From positions 226,799,654 to 226,863,653 of the forward strand of contig JARDYH010000001.1 in assembly GCA_029215795.1 (NCBI GenBank): a stretch of 64,000 nucleotides of DNA, written 5' to 3'. Position 1 is the stretch's first letter. Each line of letters begins with the position of its first letter. The notes under the pieces were generated by a model. That model searched no databases. It was given only the letters and a program-made list of their open reading frames with translations, and was not told the origin of the DNA. This stretch comes from Anniella stebbinsi. Its lineage: Eukaryota > Chordata > Lepidosauria > Squamata > Anniellidae. Below, one piece after another: positions 39,758 to 51,140 of the stretch. A program made the translations under genes and the position numbers.

Positions 39758-40725
39758 TAAAACAAACAGGGATTGTGAGGGGCTCCAAAAGGATCTCTCC
39801 AAAGTGGGAGAGTGGGCATCCAAATGGCAGATGCAGTTCAGTATAAGCAAGTGTAAAATGATACATGTTGGGACAAAAATTCCCCAACTTCAAGTATAAC
39901 CTGATGGGATTTGGGCTGGCAGTTGCTGACCAAGAAAGAGAGAGTTCGATGAAAATGTCAAACCAATGTGCGGCCGTTGCAAAGAAAGCAAACTCCATGT
40001 TAGCCATTATTAGAAAAGGAATTGAGAATAAAACTGCCAATATCATACTGCCTTCATACAAATCTATGGTGCGATCACACTTAGAATACTGTGTACAGGT
40101 TTGGCCACCACACCATATATATACACTGGAAAAAGTGCAGAAAGGGACAACTAAAATGATCAAGGGGCTGGAGCATCTTCCCTATGAGGGAAGGTTACAA
40201 CAGCTGGGATTGCTTAGCTTGGGGGAGGGGGAAGCTAAGGAGAGACATTGATAGAGGTGTTCAAAATGATGCATGGTGTGGATAATGTGGTTAGGGAGAC
40301 ATTTTTCTCCCTCTCCCATAATACTAGAACCCGGGGTCATCCCATGAAGCTGATTGGTGGGAGATTCAGGACAGATAAAAGGAAGTAGTTTTCACACAAT
40401 GCCTAGTTAAAATATGGAATTCACTACCACAAGATCTGGTGATGACCACCAATTTGGATGGCTTTAAAGGGGGATTGGATAAATTCCTGGAGGAGAAGGT
40501 GATCAATGGCTACTAGCCCTGATGGCTATGTGCTAACTCCAGTACTAGAGGCAGTAAGTCTGTAGACACCAATTGCTGGGAACATGGGTGGGAGGGTGCT
40601 GTTGCACCATGTTCCACTTGTGGGTTCCTGGTTGACAGCTGGTTGGCCACTGTGTGCACAAAGTTCTGGGCTAGATGGATCCTTGGTGTGATCTAGCCTG
40701 GCTCTTCTGATGTTATGTTCTTAAA
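39758..40725 (+). mobile_element. CR1/L3-type LINE, C-terminal ORF2 and 3' UTR
   Basis: The frame at 39865-40251 encodes NQCAAVAKKANSMLAIIRKG, IILPSYKSMVRSHLEYCVQV and MIKGLEHLPYEGRLQQLGLL, the C-terminal block of CR1-group ORF2. After a frameshift it continues through NTRTRGHPMKL, VVKIWNSLP-like and LDKFLEEKVINGY with a stop near 40516. The 3' UTR follows and ends GGCTCTTCTGATGTTATGTT, the L3-like terminus. It is 5' truncated and inserted at the end of the L2 relic. Confidence 0.8.
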
Positions 40726-41718
40726 ATAATTGGATAGTTTGTTAAATAGTGAGCTTCACCAAGTTGCCTATAGAAGACTGTATTCTCATCTGGAAGACTG
40801 CTAATTGCACAGCTACCAATTAGCACTATTTGGGGCCTTTCCACTGCTTTTTCCCATTGCTACCTGAAGCAGGTTGCTAAGGGACTCTGAGAGACTGTCC
40901 AAAGAGGGACTTATGAAGCAGTTCAAAAGCCATTATGTACCCCTTGGACTGTATGGTGTGAAGAACTGCCCTAAATCGTTGCAGAATTTTTATTCAGTTG
41001 CTAGGCATGGATTCCCTCAATGGTGAAATAGATCATTTCCATCCATAAAGTTTCACTACCTGTGCAAGCTGAACCAAGGCTAGTAGCATATATTCAAAGT
41101 GTATCTCACACAAAATTGGGGAAATGGAGGATCGTCAAATGAGGAACAGCAAATTATTAATGTTTTAAACTTCCTTACTTTGCTGGTCTGTGACCGTAAT
41201 AAATAATCTGATTTGATTTGATTTGACTTCCTTTCATGTAATAGGACATAAATTCATAGAGACATCAGAGAGATTTATAGTCCATTCCTAAATCTACCTC
41301 CTTGCCATTCCCATGGCTTTCAGCGGTTGCACTATGAAATGACATACAGCAGTGCAGGCCATTGTTGTAAAGCTCCTAGTCATGCACTTTCTGAGCCCCT
41401 AGTTATGTCTGTGGTTTGATAGGGCTTAGCTGCTTGTAGCAGTACTGGAAAGGTGTGTGGGTGTGTATGTTGCACTAGTGCAGTGTAGCAACATTGTGGA
41501 TCACATTCATGCTCACAAAATTTTCCTTGCAGCTGGTTCAATTTTTGTTTGTGTGAGATGCAAGTTTTGATGTGGAAATTGCTGGTTGTGGGGAGGGTGT
41601 GTGTGAAAGATCCCGCAAAAAAACACCGTAGCTTCCACTCATGTATACTTTTTAGCAACCTATGGGCAGTATCCAACGGGATGCTGTGCCCCCTCCATTG
41701 TTTCCATTGCACAAGTTG

Positions 41719-41720
<2 letters not shown>
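40726..41720. other. Intergenic, nothing recognised
   Basis: 41205-41225 has a short (GATTT)n run. The frames here match no family I know. Confidence 0.45.

Positions 41721-41749
<29 letters not shown>
41721..41749. repeat. (TAA)n microsatellite
   Basis: About 9 units at the start of the inverted L2-like tail. Confidence 0.9.
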
Positions 41750-41890
41750 GATTTATTTATTTCTTATCCATCTCTCCCTCTGGATCAAGGCAGGGAACAC
41801 CATCAAATATAAAATACATAAAACTGTTTAAAAGCACATAAAACGAATACATTATTAAAATACCAATAAAACTCTTAAAATTCAACTGGG
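41750..41890 (-). mobile_element. L2-like tail, inverted
   Basis: ATTTATTTATTTCTTATCCA and AGGCAGGGAACACCATCAAA are the complement of an L2-like or related 3' end. It abuts the CYTIP tail duplicate. Confidence 0.45.
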
Positions 41891-42198
41891 TAGGCCTGCA
41901 GGAAGAGAAGACTTCACTGAAAAGGCACAGGAGCTTCAGCGTGACTAGCAGTGGATCCAGTTCCCGCTCATGGGATGGAAGCAACATCTCAAACATTTTT
42001 GGGATGCTCCCATAGAAAAAACAGAAAGGGTAGCATTCAAAAGAGGCTATTGAATTTCATTCCTGGCCTTCACCAAGCTGCTGTGGAGGAGTTGTGTCTG
42101 ACGAGTGGAACAGGTTCAGAATTGCATACACTGTTTAAAATTCGGAGAGCAACCTGAAGTTTGAAATCATATGGTGTACTTCAGATTGTCATTCAGGG

Positions 42199-42417
42199 CC
42201 CGATCCAATGGTAGTCCTCTGTGAACTTTTATACTGTAGTTTTAAGCTTTTATATTTTATATTGTATCTTATGCTGTATTTTGTGGTTTTAATTTCTGCA
42301 TACTGTCCAGAGAGCTTTGGTTATTAGCAGAATAGAAATATAATAAATAAATAAACCGGGCCCATTCACTTCAATGTATCTACTCTGTGTAGGAGTACCA
42401 CTGGATACTGCCCTCAG
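42199..42417 (+). mobile_element. L2-like tail and flanking sequence inserted in the CYTIP duplicate
   Basis: Absent from the parental 3' UTR. It contains TACTGTCCAGAGAGCTTTGG and ATAGAAATATAATAAATAAA, a tail of the L2-like or SINE kind, followed by TCAATGTATCTACTCTGTGT, a common squamate repeat phrase. Confidence 0.55.
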
Positions 42418-42499
42418 TGGAATCAATGGAGGTGAAACAATACAGATTGAGTATTTTTCATGAACTAGGCTCATGACAACAGCAATGACATTACATACA

Positions 42500-42565
42500 C
42501 ACATCTATATGTCTATCTCTATCTATGATCTATCTATCTATGATCTAGCTATCAACTATCTCTGT
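42500..42565. repeat. (ATCT)n-rich microsatellite
   Basis: Imperfect ATCTATCT and TATGATCTAGCTATC units within the CYTIP duplicate. Confidence 0.85.
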
Positions 42566-42748
42566 CTATGGATTTTAATTATTTTTTGGAAGAGGATGGT
42601 AGGTCTGACATGACTGGTATTCAATAATTGTTCAGAACTAATATTTCATGAAGGCACTTCTTCCCCAAACCTCTAGCTTCTAATAAGAAAATTAGACATA
42701 TTTATTTTCTGGATAAGCAAAACAATGGCCCAATTTTCATACTTGGGG

Positions 42749-43314
42749 CAGTATACAATGGGGGCACTGCACCCCCAACTATTCTGTTGTGCCTCTGTTC
42801 CTCAAGCAAAATCCACCACTTGAACAACGGAGATTTAGCGCTTCCAGGAAATGATAATTTCTGGACTAGAGTAGGTCAACGAGCTCAAATAAGAATTCCA
42901 CTGCCCTGTCCTGATCCAGAACTGAGCATTTCTGCTTGTCTTGGGGCTTGTGATAGGAAGTGTTAAATCTCTGTTACAGAAGTGGTGGGTCCCACTTGCA
43001 CAATAGCCTCCCGTCCCAAATGACCATCCAAAGACTGCCAGGCCATCAGAAGTAAACTCCATTTTATACCAGTGAACAGATGGGAAGTTTCTGCTCATTA
43101 AGTATTTTTTAAATGTTTTTAATGCCCACCAACATGTCCATTCTTCATAACATCCTCATATTAAACCTGTTCTACAACCTCTCAATGTTGAATCAGAAAT
43201 TAACATTTATTTTTAGTTGCTGTACAAATAGAAGCAACAATAGAATAGTCCTTCATCATTATCAAACATCATCATCATCATCATCGCCCTCACGGTATCA
43301 TCATCATTATTGTC
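42749..43314. other. Intergenic, nothing recognised
   Basis: It ends in an (ATC)n run at 43268-43285. No supported gene. Confidence 0.45.
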
Positions 43315-43322
43315 ATTAATAA

Positions 43323-44417
43323 TAGGGGTGTGCTCCGGATTGGGTCCGATCCACGATCCGGACACAATCTGGGCGAAATCGGATACAATTATCTGATTCC
43401 GATCCTAGTCCTTGGATTGTCCGATCTAATCCGATCCAAAAGGACCTGATCTAGATTGGAAAAGATCGGAGGATTGGACCTCCTTCCCCCTCCCCCCACT
43501 TGCGCTCCTTACCTGCCGGGGCCGTCTGCTTCCGTCCGCTGGTCCCTTCTACTGAGAAACAGGCTTCACGGCCTGCTTGTCAGCAGAAGGGACCAGCGGA
43601 CAGCAGCGGACGGCCCTGGCAGGTAAGGAGCACGAGTGGGGGGGAGGGGGCTTACCTGCCGGGGCCATCTGCTACCATCCGTTGCTGCCCGTGGGCAGCA
43701 GCAGACAGTAGCAGATGTCCCCAGCAGGTAAGGAGCATGAGTGGGGGGAAGGGGGAGGGCCCCACTTACCTGCCAGGGCGCCCGCTTCCATCCGCTGCCA
43801 TCCACTGTTCCAATCTACTGAGAAACAGGCTTCACAGCCTGCCTCTCAATAGAGCGCCAGGTGATGACATCATCACCTGGCGCTCTACTGAGAACTAGGC
43901 CGCAAAGCCTGTTTCTCAGTAGATTGGAACAGCGGACAGAAGCAGACGGAAGCAGGCACCCCGGCAGGTAAGGAGCACGAGTGGGGGGAGGGGGAGGTCC
44001 CCAGTTACCTGCCAGAGCGCCCACTTCCGTCCGCTGTTCCAATCTACTTAGAAACAGGCTTCGAGGCAGGCCGCGAAGCCTGTTTCTCAGTAGAAGGGAC
44101 CAGCAGACGGAAGTGGACGGCCCCGGCAGGTAAGGAGCATGAGTGGGGGGGAGGGACAGGGAGGGGGGAGTTAGGCCCCCACTCACCCGCCCCCATGTTT
44201 TCCGCATAGGCTTGCATTGGGGGAAAGCTTTCTTTCCCCCAGTGCAAGCCTATGGCGAAAACACCAAAAATGGCGGCTGATTCGAAAATCGGACTTCTGA
44301 TTTTTGGATCAGAATTGGGTCCAGTCTGATCCGGAAAGCCTATGATCTGATCTGATCCAACACGCCAATCCCAGTTCCGATCCCAGTTCTGATCCGATCT
44401 GCCCATGCACATCTGTA
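43323..44417. mobile_element. hAT-like non-autonomous element, 1095 bp, with internal repeat modules
   Basis: Starts TAGGGGTGTGCTCCGGATTG, ends CCCATGCACATCTGTA, and is flanked by the exact 8-bp repeat ATTAATAA (43315-43322, 44418-44425). The outer 100-150 bp of each side are rich in inverted GATCCGATC words. The middle holds several copies, in both orientations, of a module with ACTGAGAAACAGGCTTC(A/G)C and CGGCAGGTAAGGAGCA(C/T)GAG. Open frames in it are by-products of this GC-rich repetition. No transposase. Confidence 0.8.
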
Positions 44418-44802
44418 ATTAATAACTATCATCATCATTATCTCACCTTCTGCTCCAGAGATTATATGCCATGGAGAAGATTGAGAAAAGAGACGCAGTA
44501 AGAACAACCATTGCAACTTAAGCACATATATCCCTGCCCCGCATGCGGCATGGCCCTCTGGAGCTTGTAGTCTGACTGTAGTATTCACGATGGACGGCTT
44601 CTGTGCTGTTTTCACAAGGTGGGCTCCTCGCTTCTCAATGGGCTGCTTATGCTATGGAAGCAGTAGCATAAATTAGGGGGACCTCCTCGTCGGAGTGCCC
44701 CCTCAAAATCGTGGGCCCCGAGCCAACTGCCCCCCTGCTCCCCCGCCTTGCCCTGCCAGTGATCATGATAGTGCTTATGACATGCAAAACTACATGTTCA
44801 GA

Positions 44803-44803
<1 letters not shown>

Positions 44804-44842
<39 letters not shown>
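44804..44842. repeat. (TA)n microsatellite
   Basis: About 19 TA units. Confidence 0.95.
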
Positions 44843-44845
<3 letters not shown>

Positions 44846-45005
44846 CTCAAATTAGGATTGGCAAAGGGTTGGGTTGTTGCTCTAACCTATCAGGAATGTA
44901 ATGTAAAAGCAGTTGTAAAACATGGAGTTGTGTTTGTGGGAAATCTTAAGATGCCCACCCCCTGAACATTAAGCCCAGGATCAAGAAATCCTTGTAATTC
45001 CATGC

Positions 45006-45125
45006 AAGTTTAGACAGAAAATGTCCTACAATTCCCAGCATGCTCCACACAGCCATACTCGTTGGGGAATGCTGGGAGTTGGACCTTTTTCTGTCTAAGC
45101 ATGCATAGGATTGTGCCTTAAAATG
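45006..45125. repeat. Palindromic repeat (AGACAGAAAA family)
   Basis: AGACAGAAAATGTCCTACAA and TTCCCAGCATGC are inverted as GAATGCTGGGAGTTGGACCT and TTTTTCTGTCT, followed by ATAGGATTGTGCCTTA. A half copy is at 22925. Confidence 0.65.
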
Positions 45126-45437
45126 ACCTAGCTGCATCACTGCCTTCACAACTGTTTACCTACCTGCAGTTTATCATCTCAGTTGATTTTCTTTTCTGTT
45201 GTGCTATAATAGCAAAAGGATGGTCAACAGGAATAAAAGCTCTTGTGGGGAAGCTTTGAGGAGGTGAGCAGTGGACAGAGGGACAGTTCTGCACTGTTTT
45301 CACACTCAACCTTTACTTTTGGTATTGGAAATGAAACCCCCCTTTCTAGATGCTTGTGTTTAAATCTGTGTTTAAATATACCTAGCTTGGTCCTTAAACC
45401 CTCCTGGATTAAAACACACACACACACAATTGTTATA

Positions 45438-45784
45438 GAGCTTTTCTACATGAGGCATTTATTGTGGACTCATGTTTCCTCACTCAAGGCAGTTTGTGGG
45501 TGCATTAGGTGACCTTGTTATCCTCCAGGGCCTCTCCCGTGCTTTCCAAGCACTTTTGCAGGATTGTTTGATCAGACAAAGTCTGGTATTTGGGGGAATG
45601 GCAGAATGAAAAGCTAGGGTAGTTGCACAATTCTGCTATGCCACAGTGCCACCTAGAGGTTATGTAGCATAAAAGAAGAAAAAAACCCCAGAAAAAATAT
45701 GTGTAGAGGATCCGATCTTAATCCCACAACATATCCAGAAGCAGAACGGTAAAGTGACAGGTTAAGGCCTCATCTAGAAAAGCC
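45438..45784. mobile_element. Harbinger-like MITE, TTTTCTACATGA family, best copy (347 bp)
   Basis: Starts GAGCTTTTCTACATGAGGCA, ends GGCCTCATCTAGAAAAGCC, with ATA on both sides (45435-45437, 45785-45787). Related copies at 7599, 17961 and 49655. Non-coding. Confidence 0.75.
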
Positions 45785-45787
45785 ATA

Positions 45788-48215
45788 GACATCAAAGATT
45801 ATTTGGAAGCATTCTAATTAAATCACATGGAAACTTCATTTAGGTATATTGTCGGGTGAAAGGATTCTGCGAATGGAATAAATTGATTTATTAAGAAATC
45901 TTGAAATATGTTGTTTCAAGATGTTGCCACTGGTAGGTCTTCAGATTCATTGGTTTTGGAGAAACTGTTTTGGTTATAATTCACAGAGTTAGGAGCAAGC
46001 TGGCTGTACTTTTTCTGCAAAGCACTTTCTGTACCTTCAACAAGACATTTGCTTTCACTTGATTTTGGGTTTTAATGGCTTTCTTGATGTCCTACAAATC
46101 AGGGGATTTCTTTATCCCCTGCTTAACCTCTGGATAAAGAGGGCAACTCTAGTTTATTAACAAAGAGGTACTATTGAGAAAGAGCTGTTCTAACACACAT
46201 CATGAATTTGCTCACATACTGCTTAATCCTTTTTCGTTTTTGTTAGACCTAATATAATTTATCCTATTAATCAGTGATGAGAATTGTGCCAATATTTGTT
46301 GATCAAACGCTCCCGGCTGTAATACTGTGGACATACAGATTAGTCTTCACCTTTGGAAAATGGAGATGGATGTTTTGTAGATCTACAACAGGTTTTCACC
46401 ATTTCAGCACAGAATGTCATTTAGGCAACCACGGCTGCTCAGCAGTGCCCTAATAGCAGAAGTATGATTTTCTGCCAACAGAGGGTGCTAATAATACCAA
46501 AATTTTGCTGGACCTCTCTAGAAAAACTGCAGCGTGGAAGTGGACTGGAACCCTTTCTGTCTGACTGCTATTAAGAAATATGCTGATGGTAGAAGGCACA
46601 CACTCTGTCTATGGCTATCCTTCCTCAAGTTTCAGCTGGGTAAGATGGTTTTGATGTTTTACTTCTGCAAAACAAAGGAAGTGCAAAAGCAGTTCAAACT
46701 GCTCCAATGCAGTTCTTTCAAAGATAATAGGAACATATATGTATTTAGTTGTTAAAATAAAGATTTCATTGCTTTCCTTATACATTGCATCACATTCTTT
46801 TTGGGCTCAAGTCTTCATTTTACTGCTTATTTCCCAATAAGCACTTCCACTTCAGAAAGGATTTGTCTTCAGCTGCTTTGGGGCATGTACACAAGTGACC
46901 TCTCAAATTTCTCCACCCTATTTGTGGAAAGAGAAACGGGACAAGTTCCACTGAATTTCTCCAGGGAGAGGAGAAATTCTCCAACATCAATAGGCATCAC
47001 CGTTGGCAAGGGTTGTAGAACAGCTTCTTTCTTTTTCCCCCCTAAGGGTTTTGGGGGGTTTTGCACAGCCAGTGCAAGTGGCAACAGCATCAACTGTGTT
47101 GGCAGCGTGGCCCCCATTTTTCATCCTCCATATACATAGGATTACACAAGGGCATTGAGGGGAGGGAATGAAGCCACCACAAAAAATAACGGTGAAGAAA
47201 ATGTGAGAAAATTCTGAAAAGTGTCCTTTTATTTCTAAGGGATAAGAAAATAAAAATATCAGGAATTTCCTGAAAGTTTTCTTTCCCCATGAAAAGGGCC
47301 TCCGTTTTTCTGCTTCATTCTCAGGGCATTTCATAAATTATTTTGAATGTGTGTTAGTGGTATTTTTGACTTTAACTAATTACTGTGAGGTAGCTGATGA
47401 TACTGTCTCTATTTTTCTTTCCATTACACATCTCACCATTGCTCTACAGTCTCCCAGGCTGCCTGCACTTCCTGATCTGAAAAGGCCCTATAGGAGGAAT
47501 AAATTAATGATGTCTTCCCTGGGCAGGAACTGTGTGGGAAGCCAAGGAGGTTACAGGCTGTCAGAGAGATTATTGTACAATGAAAAACAGGATGCTCACA
47601 TTCACCCCTCAGTCATCTCTTAAGTAAAATAAGCACAAGAACCCTGAACTGAACCCATGAGAATTTCTCTGAAATTTCTCCTCCTTTGAATTTCTTTTTG
47701 AAAGCAATTTCTTTTCTATCAAATTGAATGAAAATGGTCAAAATTTTCATGGGAGAAATTTTCAGCATAGCACAACACAGCACAGCACACACACACATAC
47801 ACACATAACAACCTCTCTTCTGTCATGGAACTCAGGACGGTCCACATGAAGTTCCCAGGCCATCCCCCAGACCTGCTCACCTTCAGCAAATTCATTATAT
47901 CACGTAGCTTTGGATCATAACTTCCCCCCACCCCTGCATCGCCCCAAGAATTTCTGCCTTTTAGTAACTGCAGTCAATCATGCAAGCTTGCACTTGATGC
48001 TTATAGTCACCAAGAATCCATAAGTCACATGGCATGCCAAACGCCAGGCTAGGGCTCTTTGTTTCTTTTCCTTTCCAAGTGTCCATTTGAGATGCTTTCA
48101 CTGCTAGTATAATTGGAGACCGCATAATCACTTTCTTGTATGGTGGCCACACACGGATCGTGGGCTACCAAGGCAGCCCTTGCAATGTACCATATGGCTG
48201 TGAGTACTCTGTGCT
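45788..48215. other. Intergenic, nothing recognised
   Basis: The frames at 46534, 46801 and 47351 lack family resemblance, splice context or conserved motifs, and I do not call them genes. A CA/ACAC run lies near 47788-47804. Confidence 0.45.
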
Positions 48216-48260
48216 TAAGGAAGGAAGGAAGGAAGGAAGGAAGGAAGGAAGGAAGAAAGA
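48216..48260. repeat. (GGAA)n microsatellite
   Basis: About 10 tetranucleotide units. Confidence 0.95.
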
Positions 48261-48683
48261 AATTTGGCATCAAGGAAGCCCATATTCTGTAAGAAGGATA
48301 ATTAAATTCTGCAACACAAATAAATTATGTTTACTCTTTTGCATAATTTATCTATAATTTGTTCAAGTAGCAGAACTGAAACACGCCATAGCACATGGGC
48401 CAATCTGCATGGTGAACCAGTATCTACAAAATTATAGGCAGCTTAACCTGGCTTCCATGTGATAACTGCATCATGATAAACATCCCTGCATCCCTCCTTC
48501 GTACAGTACCATAAGGCTAGATGAGATAATCATGTTAACGTTTTTATACCTCACATAACAGTATTGTTACCAAATGTACTCCTTTAGACATATGTACAAA
48601 TTTGTGCACATTCTTGGATGTGCATTTGTTAAGGGACCTCTTAATTTTCATAATAGGGTATCTGGCAGAAGGGGACATAATGA

Positions 48684-48729
<46 letters not shown>
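48684..48729. repeat. (CT)n(CA)n compound microsatellite
   Basis: About 10 CT followed by about 13 CA units, a shorter form of the arrangement at 22107. Confidence 0.95.
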
Positions 48730-49194
48730 GGCTTCTTCAATAATCAGGGAATTTATTAAGCATGATAAAGAATTTAAAATGTACAGTCATTAATTGGGGA
48801 AAATTACTTGGTCAAGCATTTACAAATCCAAACAAGCAAAACATACAAAGCACCAAACATAGAGAAAGTGAATGGGGAAATTAGGTTAGTTTTCTTGGTG
48901 GCTGAGCTGAGGGTTCTGATGCATAAACTAGACTTTGGAAACATCTGTAACATCCAGGCTGATCTGGGAAGGGCTTCTGAGTCCAAGGAGGTTTGGGATC
49001 AGCAAATAGGGAGCTCTTAACATTATTGAGAAAGAAAAGTGAAAGTTTTGGGGTGAGTCAAAGAGTGGGAGGAGAGAAAAGATTCAAGGAAGTTTGTCCT
49101 AAGATGGAGCAGTGCAATCAGGCTGATCCTGATGCATGGTCACAGTAACAAAAGGGGCTGGGGGAGGGAGGTTATCTTGGCTGAAATACACACT

Positions 49195-49427
49195 GGCTCA
49201 ATTTGGACGACACAATAAACAACTGGTGTGAGGGAAACAATCGTCAGTTGTTTTGACTATTGTGTCATCCGAATGCTGCCATAGTCAACTCAGTGCTGAT
49301 CCTCATCCACACCACAGTTGATTATTTATTACCATGTTGTGTGGGGAGTATCCCCTAGGGTTAGGGTTAGGGTTAGGGTTAGGATTAGTCAACCCACCAT
49401 TGACTATTGTGTCGTCCGAATTGAGCC
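49195..49427 (-). mobile_element. Harbinger-like MITE with internal telomere-like repeats, copy 2
   Basis: Starts GGCTCAATTTGGACGACAC and ends GTCGTCCGAATTGAGCC, with ACT on both sides (49192-49194, 49428-49430). Read in reverse, its internal order is that of 11708-11922. The telomere-like tract (49356-49388) is longer, about five TTAGGG-type units with one variant. Confidence 0.85.
49356..49388 (+). repeat. Interstitial telomere-like repeat, (TTAGGG)n
   Basis: TAGGG followed by three perfect TTAGGG units, then TTAGGA and TTAG, inside the MITE. Confidence 0.95.
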
Positions 49428-49654
49428 ACTCACTCTAATTTCCAGAGGTTTGTGTTCAATGTCTTCTGTCTCATCTTCCAAATCTTTATTATTAACTTCA
49501 AATTACACTGTGTGTATCAAGGCAATTTTTTCAAGTGGCATGAAAAAGGGACATGACACTTACCCAAACACCAGGAACAAAAGGCTCTCATACCTGACAT
49601 GACAAAAACACAAAAGAGACTGCAGAAGGTTTCCCAGGTGGCCTCAATCTCTCT

Positions 49655-49990
49655 CTACATGAGCGATTTATTGTACACTCATGATTGGCCACTCACGGAA
49701 GTTTGTGGGTCTTTTACATGATGCCATCAACCTCCAGGACATCGCCTGCGCTTTCCCCTGGTAATCTTGCTTTTTAAAAAATAATCAAAGATAATGCACT
49801 ATTTAAAATTATTGTGGGATATCACAGGCTACTGGATGGCACTTTTACATTTCATTTTATGGAGTATTGCTAAAAGGGGAAGTTTTCAATTACAAGTCAC
49901 GTGGTAGCTTTTGGTCACCATCTAAAGGAGATGTAGTCAATGTGGAACGACCCCCAGAAGAAGAAAAAAATGGTAAGGGTGCAGTTTTTT
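49655..49990. mobile_element. Harbinger-like MITE, TTTTCTACATGA family, degraded
   Basis: CTCTACATGAGCGATTTATT, CACTCATGATTGGCCACTCA and CAACCTCCAGGACATCGCCT match the family in order. Right end uncertain. Confidence 0.5.
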
Positions 49991-50504
49991 TTTTCTTAAT
50001 GTAGAGATGCTCAATAACTATTCCAGGCTAAAAATAATAGAATTGGGAGTACTTATTATCAGAGCTATCACAAGTCCAAAAGAGATGATTTGGGATGAGC
50101 AGCCACGTTGAGAAATTGCCAGTCATACACCTGGGCATTGATTTGGTTACTTTTTGGCAGATCACTTTGGGGCTGGCATGCACATTTTGCCTGTCGTAGG
50201 TTTTGATTAGATTAGTAATGTCATATCTGACCTTGTGTATATGACCTGCAGGGTTATTAGGCAAGATCACTTTGCTACCATTTTCCCCACTCTTGTGATT
50301 GGATAAGGTTGTTTTGAAGTGACTTTCTCCAAGGTTGACAGCTATCTTGGGAGCCTACAGTGACTGCCCTACTGCCGAGCAGCCTCGTAACCCTGTGGAA
50401 AAGGTGTCTGGTAATAAAGGATACCTATATGGAGCAACTGAAAATTCAGGATTGGACCAGCTATTCCCAGAATAAATAGCTCCTGAAGAACTCTGTCTAC
50501 TACA

Positions 50505-50726
50505 GAGCCAGTGTGGTGTAGTGGCTAAAGTGTTGGACTGGGAGTCGGGAGATCTGGGTTCTAGTCCCCACTCAGCCATGGAAACCCACTGGGAGACTTT
50601 GGGCCAGTCACAGAATAAAATGGAGAGGAGGAGGAAGATTATGTACACCACCTTGGGTTCCTTGGAGGAAAAAAGGCAGGATATAAATGCAAGAATGAAT
50701 GAATGAATAAATAAATAAGTAAATAG
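50505..50726 (+). mobile_element. Sauria-type tRNA-derived SINE, uninterrupted
   Basis: GAGCCAGTGTGGTGTAGTGG, GTTGGACTGGGAGTCGGGAG, box B-like GGGTTCTAGTCC, CACTCAGCCATGGAAACCCA, TTTGGGCCAGTCAC, then CACCTTGGGTTCCTTGGAGG and GGCAGGATATAAATGCAAGA with an AATAAATAAATA tail. A short internal gap removes part of the usual CTCTCAGCC...GTGAGG segment. Confidence 0.9.
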
Positions 50727-50960
50727 CTGGGCATTAAAAATAGGGGGCTTTCTGTTCAATTCACATTTGATCCCAGAGAATGATGAGGTGGGTAATTGCC
50801 AGAGCATTAAGCCAACGGAGGCACTTTGAAGAAACTTGTTAAACCTTCAGAACTTACTTTTCCTTTAGTAGTATTAACTAGGCTTGATATTGTTCTCAGC
50901 TGTTGTTCTCAGCAGAAGATGTAAAATGTGTATATATCCTTCTAGACCAATATTGTATTA

Positions 50961-51140
50961 GTGAAGTGCTGTGGCTCAGTGGTAGAGAGCCTGCCTTGCA
51001 TGTGGAAGGTCCTTAGTTCAATTCCTGGCATCACCAGGTAGGGCTGGGAAAGACTCCAGTCTGCTGCCAGTCAATGTAGACAATACTAGGCTAGATGGAC
51101 TCATGGTGTGACTCAATACAAGGCAGCTTGTATTCTCATA
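50961..51140 (+). mobile_element. tRNA-derived SINE (second squamate type), best copy
   Basis: Box A GTGGCTCAGTGGTAGAGAGC, box B TAGTTCAATTCCTGGCATC, then GTAGGGCTGGGAAAGACTCC, CAGTCAATGTAGACAATACT, CTAGATGGACTCATGGTGTG and AAGGCAGCTTGTATTCTC. Confidence 0.85.

Larger units (their letters stand above)
41911..42748 (+). pseudogene. Partial CYTIP duplicate: end of exon 8 plus 3' UTR
   Basis: AAGACTTCACTGAAAAGGCA at 41911 aligns with AAGACTTCACTGAGAAGGCA of exon 8 (about 33340). The match covers about the last 65 codons and stop, then 3' UTR words (GCAACCTG, CAGATTGTCATTCAGGG, GAGGTGAAACA), and resumes at about 42605-42748 with CTAATATTTCATGAAG and AATAAGAAAATTAGACATAT, equal to 33860-33970. 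It is broken: the CGG of LPRKS is TAG (42011-42013), one base is inserted in the next A-run, and the EEEESRV end is altered by indels. An L2-like tail and unrelated sequence (42199-42417) and an ATCT-rich tract interrupt it. Start mid-exon and lack of a poly-A end favour a genomic segment copy, though a 5'-truncated retrocopy cannot be excluded. It cannot make the CYTIP tail. Confidence 0.85.

Noticed and set aside
39865..40251. 128-residue frame with clear protein similarity
   Set aside because: Not a host gene: it is the C-terminal part of a CR1/L3 LINE, annotated as such.
43500..44412. Overlapping open frames on both strands, 79-132 residues
   Set aside because: They fall in the repeated GC-rich modules of the 1095-bp hAT-like element and repeat with the module.
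50355..50807. 150-residue minus-strand frame
   Set aside because: It is antisense to a Sauria SINE; the PRSPDSQSNTLATTPHW stretch is SINE sequence.
50961..51040. A functional tRNA gene
   Set aside because: The A and B boxes are present, but the body continues as a SINE and no cloverleaf can be formed through the usual 3' end.
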